In this document: positions 44,793-52,417 of the stretch, one piece after another
How positions within the stretch are numbered: position 1 is the first letter of the stretch
How the letters are laid out: each line of letters starts with the position of its first letter
NCBI GenBank assembly: GCA_020633315.1
Contig: JACKDV010000007.1
Span: forward strand, 186,001-250,000
Source: Myxococcales bacterium
Lineage (GTDB): Bacteria; Myxococcota_A; Polyangia; Nannocystales; Nannocystaceae
Direction: 5' to 3'
Length of the DNA stretch: 64,000 bases
Position numbers and translations under genes: made by a program
The notes under the pieces: generated by a model
Told to the model about the DNA's origin: nothing
Database searches by the model: none
The model's input: only the letters and a program-made list of their open reading frames with translations

Positions 44793-47700
44793 TCACCTCC
44801 GGGGGACGAAGCTCGGCCCCTCCAGCAGCGTCGCGGCGCGCAGCGAGTCCCGCAGCAGGCGGGAGGGTCGAGGGCGATCCTCGAGGCGCAGGCGTCCCAC
44901 CACCCAGCTCGTGCCCAGGCCGGAGAGCCGCGCCAGGTCGGTCATGGTGGCGTAGGCCAGGCCATGGTTCTTGAGGAAGTAGCGACGCCGCGAGTCGAAG
45001 AAGTACTTGGGGATCCGGCCGGTGCCGTGCAGCCAGCTCGACATGCCGGTGCTGCTGCCGGCGATGTGCACCACCCGGCTGGCGGGGACGTACCACGCCC
45101 GCCAGCCGCCGCGCCGGGCGTTGCGGCAGAAGTCGGTCTCCTCGTAGTAGAGGAAGTAGCCCTCGTCGAACAGGCCCGTGGTCTCGATGGCCTCGCGCCG
45201 GATCATCACGCTGGCGCCCGAGATCCAGTCGACCGGCTCGGCTCGCTCGCCCATGGTGCGGGCCACCACGTGAGCGGAGAGCAGGCGGGTGAGGGGGCCG
45301 AGGCCGGTGGCCGCCTCGAGCTCGCCGAGCAGCGAGGGGAAGCGGAAGGCCCGGCCCCACACGCGACCGTCGGGCTCCACCAGGCAGCTCCCCGCGAGGC
45401 CGGCCTGGGGATCACCGTCGAGCACCTCGACCAGGGCGCGGCTCGCCCCCGGCTCCACCCGGGTGTCGGGGTTGAGCAGCCAGACGTAGGGCGGGGGCCG
45501 GGAGGCCCGCAGCACGCTGCGGATGGCCACGTTGTTGCCGTAGGCGAAGCCGCCGTTGCGGGCCGAGATCCGCACCGTGGCCCAGCTCGACCACCCGCGT
45601 CGCTCGATCTCGGCCGCGATCGCCGGCCCGTCGTCGCCGCAGGTGTTGTCGACCACCACCACCCGCAGGTCGCGGTGGGCGGGACGCTCGGGCTCGAGCG
45701 AGGCGAGGGCGTCCACCACCATGGTGGGGGTGCGGTAGCTGACCATCACCACCACCAGCGAGCAGCCGTCCACGAACGCGGTGATCCGCTCGTCCTCGGC
45801 CTCGTGCTCGCCCGCGATCGGGCCGGCCTCGGCGGCGGGGCCGAGCACCCGCCGCAGGTGACGGCCGATGATCGCGGCCACGGTGGGGGCCATGCGCTGC
45901 TGGAGCATGCTCGAGTGCCCGGCGTCCACGTCCTCCACCGCCAGCGCGGCGGCGCGTCCGTCCCAGCCGATGTTGGGGGCGTCGATGATCTCGCTGTAGG
46001 GGGTGTCGTCGACCCAGGTACCGTCCAGCGCCGGGTCGCGTCGGGTGGCCCGCACGAGCAGCAGCGCGCCCTCGTAGACACCAGGGTCCTCGTACTCCCG
46101 CTCGGCGAAGCGCAGCATGGGGTCGACGCCCACGGGCTCGAGCGCGGGGGGCAGCGGCAGGTCGTGGTCCAGGCACAGCCGCGTCGCCCGGATCCGGGCG
46201 GAGGTGGCCTGCCGCTGGGCCCGGGAGCGCAGCTCGTAGGACGCGGTGTTGTAGGCCTTGCGAGCCACGGTGGTGGCGACCCGGGCCAGGCGCTGGCCCA
46301 GGCTCGCGCGCTGCTCCGAGATCCCGCCCAGCGAGGATCCGAGCGAGGCCAGGCGCCGCGCCGAGGCCCCGCGCTTGGGGGCGAGCACGTGCGGGGCGTC
46401 GAGCAACGCCACCAGCGGCACCGACTCGCCGCGGGCCCGCAGGGCGCGGGCCACCTCGAAGGCGAGGAAGCCCCCGATGCACAGCCCGCCCACCACGTAG
46501 GGACCCGAGCAGGTCTTGATGATCTCGTCGGCGTAGTACTCCACCATCTCGGCGATGCGGGTGTGGAGGATCGGGCGCAGGCCGCTGCGCTTGGGGTGCA
46601 CGCCGTACACGGGGCAGCCGGGGGGCAGGTCGCGGGCGAGGTTGCGGTAGACGATGGTCTCGCCCTCGCCGTCGTGGATGAAGAAGAACGCGGGCCGGGC
46701 CGAGCCGGGCCGGAGCTGGACCACGGCCGAACGCTCGGTGCGGGCGCGCTGCTCGGGCTCGAGGCGGGGGGCCAGCTCGGCCACGGTGGGGTGCCGCAGC
46801 AGCTCGCTCACCGGCAGCGGCACGCCGAGCTGGTGGTCGATCTGGGTCATCAGCTCCGCGCCGGTCAGCGAGTCGCCGCCTCGATCGAAGAAGTCGTCGT
46901 GGATGCCGAGCGAGCCCTGGCCCAGCACGCGGCGCCACAGCTCCAGCAGCCGGCGCTCGCCCTCGCTACGGGGCGCGGCCCCGGGTCGATCCTCGGCGTC
47001 GGGCTGCGGCTCGGGGGGCGGCAGGGCGCGTCGATCGACCTTGTTGTTGTGGTTGACGGGCAGGGCATCGAGGCGGACGAAGAGCGAGGGCACCATCGCC
47101 TCGGGCAGGCGCTCGCGGAGCGCCTCGCGCAGCGCCCGGGAATCGAGCGGCTGGCCCTCGGCCAGCACCAGGTAGGCCACCAGCCGCTTGTCGCCGCCCG
47201 GGGGCTCGAAGGCCGACACCACCGCGTCTCGGATCCCGGGCATCGAGCGCAGGTGGGTCTCGATCTCCGCCGGCTCGATTCGGATGCCGCGCAGCTTGAT
47301 CTGGAAGTCGCTGCGGCCGAGCAGGCGGAGCTGGTAGTCGTCCTCGAAGATGCCCAGATCGCCCATGTGGTAGAGGCGCTGCCCGTCGGTCTCCACGAGC
47401 TTGGCGGCGGTGAGCTCGGGCTGGTCGAGGTAGCCGAGGGTGAGGCCTCGCCCGCCGAAGCACACCTCGCCGCGGAAGCCGGGGGGCACCGGGTGCCCCG
47501 CCGGATCGAGGAGCTGGACCGACATGTTGGGGAAGGGCCGGCCCACCCGCGTGCGGGTGAGGGTCCGATCGCGGGGCACGGGGTACGAGCAGCCCATGCA
47601 GGCGATCTCGGAGCTGCCGTAGATCACGAAGACCTCGGCCCGGGGGAAGGTGCGCTTCATGGCCTCGAGCACGTCGGGGGGGACCATGTCGCCGCCGGAG

Positions 47701-49019
47701 CTCACGTGGCGCAGGCCGTCGAAGCGCCCGGGGGCGGGCGGGTGCGTCGGCAGGCTCGCCAGCAGCTTGCGCCACCAGCTCGGCGAGGCGTGGATGCAGG
47801 TGGCCTCGGCGAGCACCTCCTGCATGCCCCGCAGATCGAGCACCTCGTCGCGGGACAGCAGGCGCAGCCGAGCGCCGCAGGCCAGCGGCGACAGCAGCTC
47901 GAAGAACGAGATGCTGAAGCTCAGCCGAGCCATGGCCGGGATCACGTCGCCCTCGTGGTAGCCGTAGGTGCTGCGGGCCACCTCGATGTAGTGGGCGAGG
48001 GCGTCGTGGCTCAGCATCACCCCCTTGGGGCGGCCGGTGGTACCCGAGGTGTAGACGAGGTAGGCGACCTGGTCCGGCCCCGGCTCGCGGCCCAGCGCGC
48101 CGCGGGGATCGACGGGCTCTCGCTCGAGCAGCTCGTCGACCCGCAGCAGGCGGTGGGCATCGGGCGAGGGCAGGACGCTGGCCCGACTATGCTCGACGAG
48201 CACCGCCTTGGGGCGCACCTCGTCGAGGATCGTCTCGATGCGCGCGCGCGGGTAGCTGGGGTCGAGGGGCACGTAGGCGGCCCCTGCCTCGAAGATCGCC
48301 AGCATCGAGACGATGGCCTCGATGCAGTTGTCCATCAGCACCGCCACCCGGTCGCCGTCGCCGATGCCCTGGTCGTCGAGCCAGCGGGCCACTCGATCGA
48401 CGCGCGCCACGAGCTCGCCGTAGCGGATCGAGCCGCGGGTGCCCTGGATCGCCACCGCGTCGGGGCGCCGGGCGGCCCACGAGCGGATGTCGCGGGTGAC
48501 CGGTGCGAATTGGGAGGGCGCGCGCGGGCCCGTCCACTGCTCCACCAGCGTCGCGGCTTCCTCGGCGCTCAGCAGCGGCAGCACGTCCACGTCGCGCGCC
48601 GGGTCGCGCCCGAGCTCGTCGAGCAGGGTGAGGAGCTGCTGGGGCATGCGCTCCCGCACCGCGGTCGGCACGTCGTCGGGCAGGCCCTCGATCCGGCCGA
48701 GCCAGCCCTCGTCGCTCGCCTCGATCGTCACGCGCGGGCCCTGGCCGTCGTGCCCCTGGGGATCGGCGCTGCGCAGCACCAGCGTCGTCGCGTCGCCCAG
48801 CCGCGGGCGCAGCCGGTCGAGCACGGCGTTGGCGGTGTCACCCTCGGCGATCGCCAGCGCGGGGGGCTCGTCGTCCCCCAGCGCCAGCTCGCGGCCGCCG
48901 CGGTAGCGGTACCACCACAGGCACCAGGTCGCGACCACGCGGGCCCGCTCCCGAGCCATCGCGTCGGCGGGCTCGGTGCCCGGGGGTCGGGCGCGGGGCA
49001 GCGAGAAATCGTGGGCCAT
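44793..49019 (-). CDS. NRPS-like protein fused to a glycosyltransferase (C remnant-A-PCP-TE-GT2)
   Basis: 1408 residues from the ATG at 49019 (a TTG at 49028 adds MPP). Domains: a condensation-domain C-terminal remnant (1-165); adenylation (about 175-665; LVYTSGTTGRPKG 321-333, YHMGDL 550-555, NHNNKVDR 656-663); carrier protein (685-755; GGDSL with Ser717); type I thioesterase (about 775-1060; nucleophile GLCIGG with Cys847, His1035); and a family 2 glycosyltransferase (about 1085-1380; LLNPDTRVEPGA, WISGASVMIRR, YEETDFCRNARRGGW). The A4 core has Ser369 where amino-acid-activating domains have Asp. It should activate one carboxylic acid, hold it on the carrier, release or transfer it, and glycosylate. 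The fusion is unusual. Product unknown; a glycosylated amide or ester is inferred. Confidence 0.93.
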   Translation of the reverse strand: MAHDFSLPRARPPGTEPADAMARERARVVATWCLWWYRYRGGRELALGDDEPPALAIAEGDTANAVLDRLRPRLGDATTLVLRSADPQGHDGQGPRVTIEASDEGWLGRIEGLPDDVPTAVRERMPQQLLTLLDELGRDPARDVDVLPLLSAEEAATLVEQWTGPRAPSQFAPVTRDIRSWAARRPDAVAIQGTRGSIRYGELVARVDRVARWLDDQGIGDGDRVAVLMDNCIEAIVSMLAIFEAGAAYVPLDPSYPRARIETILDEVRPKAVLVEHSRASVLPSPDAHRLLRVDELLEREPVDPRGALGREPGPDQVAYLVYTSGTTGRPKGVMLSHDALAHYIEVARSTYGYHEGDVIPAMARLSFSISFFELLSPLACGARLRLLSRDEVLDLRGMQEVLAEATCIHASPSWWRKLLASLPTHPPAPGRFDGLRHVSSGGDMVPPDVLEAMKRTFPRAEVFVIYGSSEIACMGCSYPVPRDRTLTRTRVGRPFPNMSVQLLDPAGHPVPPGFRGEVCFGGRGLTLGYLDQPELTAAKLVETDGQRLYHMGDLGIFEDDYQLRLLGRSDFQIKLRGIRIEPAEIETHLRSMPGIRDAVVSAFEPPGGDKRLVAYLVLAEGQPLDSRALREALRERLPEAMVPSLFVRLDALPVNHNNKVDRRALPPPEPQPDAEDRPGAAPRSEGERRLLELWRRVLGQGSLGIHDDFFDRGGDSLTGAELMTQIDHQLGVPLPVSELLRHPTVAELAPRLEPEQRARTERSAVVQLRPGSARPAFFFIHDGEGETIVYRNLARDLPPGCPVYGVHPKRSGLRPILHTRIAEMVEYYADEIIKTCSGPYVVGGLCIGGFLAFEVARALRARGESVPLVALLDAPHVLAPKRGASARRLASLGSSLGGISEQRASLGQRLARVATTVARKAYNTASYELRSRAQRQATSARIRATRLCLDHDLPLPPALEPVGVDPMLRFAEREYEDPGVYEGALLLVRATRRDPALDGTWVDDTPYSEIIDAPNIGWDGRAAALAVEDVDAGHSSMLQQRMAPTVAAIIGRHLRRVLGPAAEAGPIAGEHEAEDERITAFVDGCSLVVVMVSYRTPTMVVDALASLEPERPAHRDLRVVVVDNTCGDDGPAIAAEIERRGWSSWATVRISARNGGFAYGNNVAIRSVLRASRPPPYVWLLNPDTRVEPGASRALVEVLDGDPQAGLAGSCLVEPDGRVWGRAFRFPSLLGELEAATGLGPLTRLLSAHVVARTMGERAEPVDWISGASVMIRREAIETTGLFDEGYFLYYEETDFCRNARRGGWRAWYVPASRVVHIAGSSTGMSSWLHGTGRIPKYFFDSRRRYFLKNHGLAYATMTDLARLSGLGTSWVVGRLRLEDRPRPSRLLRDSLRAATLLEGPSFVPRR

Positions 49020-49073
49020 GGGGGGCAAGGTCGAACACCTATCGCATTCGCGACGCGTTGGCGAGCGCGAGGC

Positions 49074-49892
49074 TCACGGAGCGGTCGGGGCTTGGATGCG
49101 CTCGAGCACGCGCCGACTGATCGATAGGTCCATCCACGCGTCGTAGTCGTAGGCGCTCACCTCGATCTCGAGGTCGCGCCAGGTCCAGCGCATCACATCG
49201 TCGCCGGGGCCGAGGCTCAGGTCCTGCGCCTCGGGCTCCTCGCCCGGGCTGCTCCACTCGAGCGCGACCAGCAGGGGCGAGCTCTGGCCGGTCATCGTGC
49301 GCTTGTGCCCATGGCCCAAGAGGGTCAGCAGGGTGCCATCCGGGAGCGGCTGCGGCTGGCCCTTGTCCACGCGGAGCCGCACGGGCGGAGCATCGGTCCG
49401 CGCCTCGCCCACGCGCTCGATCACCACCGAGATCCGGGGTGCCCGGTGGGGATCGGCCACGTCGAGCAGGCTGATGCGGTAGTCCTCCAGCCAGCCCACG
49501 GGGCGGCTGCGGTACCCCGGGGAGAGCTGGGTGAGCGAGGTCCGCTGCTCGTAGGTGCCCCGCCGCAGCAGCACGGACACCTCGATGCCGCTGCCCGCGG
49601 GATGGGCCTCGGGGTCCGCGGGGCTGGCCTCGATCGACTCGATCACCACGCTCTCGATCTCGAGGGTGGTCTGTCCCTCGAGGGGCACGGGCTCGCGAAT
49701 GGACAGCACGTGGGTGGGGGGCGGCATGGGGGCGGGCTCCTCCTCGACGAGCGGGTCCGGGCCGAGCTCGGGCGGCGCATCGTGGTCGGGCGTCACCACG
49801 GCGGTCGTCTCGGGCACGGGGTCGGCCGGTGCGCGGCAGCTCGCGAGCAGCACCAGCAACGGGAGCGCCGGGCGGGACACGCCGACCAGCAT
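49074..49892 (-). CDS. Putative lipoprotein of unknown function
   Basis: 272 residues from the ATG at 49892. The signal peptide ends in the lipobox LLASC, then a Pro/Glu/Asp-rich linker to about residue 75. The mature domain is beta-rich with little Cys and no visible catalytic motif (GTYEQRTSLTQLSPGYRSRPVGW and RWTWRDLEIEVSAYDYDAWM). It precedes the NRPS-glycosyltransferase gene by 54 bases on the same strand and is divergent from the small lipoprotein gene at 49934. Whether it belongs to the NRPS operon is not certain. Confidence 0.8.
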   Translation of the reverse strand: MLVGVSRPALPLLVLLASCRAPADPVPETTAVVTPDHDAPPELGPDPLVEEEPAPMPPPTHVLSIREPVPLEGQTTLEIESVVIESIEASPADPEAHPAGSGIEVSVLLRRGTYEQRTSLTQLSPGYRSRPVGWLEDYRISLLDVADPHRAPRISVVIERVGEARTDAPPVRLRVDKGQPQPLPDGTLLTLLGHGHKRTMTGQSSPLLVALEWSSPGEEPEAQDLSLGPGDDVMRWTWRDLEIEVSAYDYDAWMDLSISRRVLERIQAPTAP

Positions 49893-49921
49893 CGCATGGC
49901 CCCGCCACCTCGGTCCCGTCG

Positions 49922-49927
49922 TATCCT
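49922..49927 (+). promoter_or_regulatory. Putative -10 box giving a leaderless transcript
   Basis: TATCCT, exactly 6 bases before the ATG at 49934, so the expected start site is the A of the start codon. The 41-base gap to the divergent ATG at 49892 leaves little room for other signals. No clear -35 box. Confidence 0.4.
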
Positions 49928-49933
49928 CTGGGC

Positions 49934-50419
49934 ATGTGGACATCCAGGGGCATGATCGCGCTCGTCGTGGTCACCGCGACCGTGGCTTGCGGTGAGCCGG
50001 CCTCGACCGAGCGCAAGGGCGAGGATCCCCCGAAGCGGCTGCTGCCCGCGGCAGACGACGAGGCGGCCGGTCCTGCTCCGGCGCAGCCCGAGGCGGTGCA
50101 GCCCGAGGCGGCGCAGCCCGAGGATCCGCTCGCGGCCACGGCGGAGGCCGAGCCCAACCCCGAGGCCGACGCGCGGCTGAAGAATGCCCGCGAGCACGTG
50201 TTCTCCGATCCGGGCCTGGCCTTCGACGAGGCCAAGGCGGCCTACGACCTGCGGCCCTCCCGAGACACCCTGCTGGTGATGGGGACGGCGGCCTGCCGCC
50301 TGAAGGACACCGAGAAGGCGACCTTCGCGATCGCGCGCCTCGAGGGGGACGACCGCAGCAAGATGATCGACATCTGTGCCGCCAAGGGCGTGCGGCTCGA
50401 GGCGCCCGCGGCCGGCTGA
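49934..50419 (+). CDS. Small lipoprotein with Pro/Ala/Glu-rich linker and helical domain
   Basis: 161 residues. The signal peptide ends in the lipobox TATVAC, followed by a PEA-repeat linker (PAQPEAVQPEAAQPED, about 48-65). The C-terminal 85 residues are helical with two Cys (ACRLKD and DICAAKG) and resemble one TPR-like pair, with AYDLRPSRDTLLVMGTAACRLKDTE the most characteristic part. Similar sequences appear in kinase-linked or secreted helper proteins of myxobacteria, but no family is claimed. It is divergent from the lipoprotein at 49892 and followed by a small zinc-ribbon gene. Confidence 0.75.
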   Translation: MWTSRGMIALVVVTATVACGEPASTERKGEDPPKRLLPAADDEAAGPAPAQPEAVQPEAAQPEDPLAATAEAEPNPEADARLKNAREHVFSDPGLAFDEAKAAYDLRPSRDTLLVMGTAACRLKDTEKATFAIARLEGDDRSKMIDICAAKGVRLEAPAAG

Positions 50420-50474
50420 TCCCGGCGCGGCGCGGTGCTATCGTCGGCCCGTCATCAGCCAGGGAGCCACGGCC

Positions 50475-50642
50475 ATGGAGTGCGCAGAGTGTGGAGAGGA
50501 GACCGACGAGCTGTTCCGCGTGAAGGATCGGGGCAAGACCCGCACGCTGTGCGAGGACTGCCACGAGCGCTGGGCCGAGCAGCGAGAGATCGAGGCCGAG
50601 GCCGGCCGCGCGATGCGGGACATGATGGAGTACAAGGGCTGA
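50475..50642 (+). CDS. Small zinc-ribbon protein
   Basis: 55 residues from the ATG at 50475. Two CxxC pairs (CAEC at 3-6 and CEDC about 26-29) form a zinc ribbon, followed by a charged helix ending in MRDMMEYKG. No signal peptide. The size and the ordered cysteines make a real gene likely, probably a cytoplasmic regulator or adaptor. A TATCGT hexamer at 50439-50444 could be its -10 box. Convergent with the M14 peptidase gene. Confidence 0.7.
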   Translation: MECAECGEETDELFRVKDRGKTRTLCEDCHERWAEQREIEAEAGRAMRDMMEYKG

Positions 50643-50673
50643 GCCGCCGCGGGCCGAGCCGGCCCGGGCCGAG

Positions 50674-52401
50674 CTACGCGAGCTCGAGCTCGCGCTGCTG
50701 CCAGCCCACGCGGCAGCTCCCCACCCGCACCACCACCCGCCCGCTCCCGCGCAGCACCCAGCGCAGCCGTCGGGAGCTCACGCTGCCGCTGCTGCGGAAG
50801 AAGCCAGGGCTGCCGAACCAGGTCTGGCGGCCGCGGCCCCAGCCCTCGAGGTGGCCCAGCGCGCGCTGACCGTCGGTCTCGTCGAGCAGGGTGGGGCCCT
50901 CCAGGCTCAGCTCGGCCCGCAGCGGCTCGTTCCAGTCGTGGTGCCGCGACGAGGGGACCACGTGGGTGGCCAGGTAGCCGTGGTTCTCCACCCGCAGCTC
51001 CACCTCCCACAGGTCCGCGCCGACTCTGCCGACGAGGGGAATGGAGACCCACGGCCGCGGGGCCATGGCCATCACGCGCAGGAACGCGGCCGCGTGGCGG
51101 CGGCACAGCTCGCCCAGGCGCTCGGGTGGCGGGTTGCGGACGCCGAAGCGGAAGTCCATGCCCCCCACCTCCACCGAGCCGAGCTGGGGGTGCCGGACCG
51201 GCACCCAGGGCCGGAAGATCCGCGAGCGGTTGTGCTCGGCGTCCCAGCGGGCCAGGCGATGCAGCATCTCGCGATCGAAGAGGGTGTAGTGGTCCACGAA
51301 GCGCGCGGGCCGGGGCATGTCGAGCTGGCGGAACAGGTCCCACAGCTCGCAGACGTAGGCGAGGGCGCCCCGCGAGTGGTAGGCGAACTCGCTGAGGTCG
51401 CCGTGCAGCGGGGTGTTGGGCTCGTAGGTGAACTCGGCGAAGCCGCTCACCATGGGGTAGCCGGTGAGGCGCTCCGTGAAGGCCTCGATCTCGTGCCAGA
51501 TCGCCAGGTCGCCCCGGTCCATGGTGTTGTCGGGGGCGGTGCCCAGCGGGCGGATGAACACGCCGCCATAGGTGTGCAGGTCGAGCCAGGCGAAGATCGT
51601 GGGGTGGCGCGCCACGAAGTCGACCAGCGCGCGCGACTCGGGCTCGCTCAGCGCGAACGGGCCGCTGCCCGCCTGCACGTGCTCGGGCGCCCAGTCGTAG
51701 GGGAAGTTGCGGTTGAGATCGGGGCTGTTGTCCCCCGTCATGGTGGGGGTGGGCACGGTCTGGCCGTCGAAGCCCTCGATGCTGCCCTCGGGCCAGATCT
51801 TGTAGTAGGGCCCGGGATCGTCGAGCTCGCGCCGCAGCATCAGCCCGGGGATCTCGCTGGACTCCACGTACTCGCCGGTGGGATCGGGGCGGCGCATGAG
51901 CAGGCTGAGGCCGTCGCCGTCGAGGTCGTGGCAGCGCCAGCGCGTGGGCTGGTGGGGTCGCTCGTCGCGGGGCACCGAGCGGATCCAGCGGCCCGTCTTC
52001 AGCACCTCCTCGGCGCCGTCGGGCGAGATCCGGGGCATCACCATCAGCCGGGTCTCGGCGATCACCTCGCGCAGGTGCGGGGGCAGGTCGTGCAGCGCGG
52101 CGGAGGGATCGAGGTGCAGGCGGATCGCATCCTCGGCGATGGCCAGGGCCACGCTGCTGCCCGCGAGCTCGGAGGCGTGCAGGTTGGCGTCGACCCAGGC
52201 GGTGGGACGCTCGCGCTCGGGCTCGGGGCCGATCTGCAAGAGCCACAGCTCGCGCCCCTGCGGCGTGCGGCCCAGCGAGCGCAGGTCCACCAGGGAGGGG
52301 AAGGCCTCGGCCCAGGCGTGGAGCTGGGCGCTCAGCTCGTCGTAGCCGAGGGTGCCGTGGCGGAAGCCGCGGGCCAGCGCATCCAGGGAGGCGGTGGACA
52401 T
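50674..52401 (-). CDS. M14-family zinc carboxypeptidase
   Basis: 575 residues, no signal peptide. The zinc-binding HxxE is His75-Glu78 (NLHASELAG), the second His is in WLDLHTYGG and the general-base Glu is in YVCELWD. PDLNRNFPYDW marks the Arg/Asn substrate pocket. The C-terminal 170 residues form an extra beta-rich domain (VSIPLVGRVGADLWEVELRVENHGYLATHVV). It should remove C-terminal residues or cut a modified peptide. It follows the cDPG synthetase-like gene by 16 bases and is probably co-transcribed. Confidence 0.9.
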   Translation of the reverse strand: MSTASLDALARGFRHGTLGYDELSAQLHAWAEAFPSLVDLRSLGRTPQGRELWLLQIGPEPERERPTAWVDANLHASELAGSSVALAIAEDAIRLHLDPSAALHDLPPHLREVIAETRLMVMPRISPDGAEEVLKTGRWIRSVPRDERPHQPTRWRCHDLDGDGLSLLMRRPDPTGEYVESSEIPGLMLRRELDDPGPYYKIWPEGSIEGFDGQTVPTPTMTGDNSPDLNRNFPYDWAPEHVQAGSGPFALSEPESRALVDFVARHPTIFAWLDLHTYGGVFIRPLGTAPDNTMDRGDLAIWHEIEAFTERLTGYPMVSGFAEFTYEPNTPLHGDLSEFAYHSRGALAYVCELWDLFRQLDMPRPARFVDHYTLFDREMLHRLARWDAEHNRSRIFRPWVPVRHPQLGSVEVGGMDFRFGVRNPPPERLGELCRRHAAAFLRVMAMAPRPWVSIPLVGRVGADLWEVELRVENHGYLATHVVPSSRHHDWNEPLRAELSLEGPTLLDETDGQRALGHLEGWGRGRQTWFGSPGFFRSSGSVSSRRLRWVLRGSGRVVVRVGSCRVGWQQRELELA

Positions 52402-52417
52402 GGTGCGCGAGGGTACG

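Noticed and set aside
44433..49127. Very long open frame on the plus strand opposite the NRPS-glycosyltransferase gene
   Set aside because: Composition is His/Gly/Arg/Leu-rich without motifs, and the minus strand has clear enzyme signatures throughout. It is a high-GC antisense shadow.
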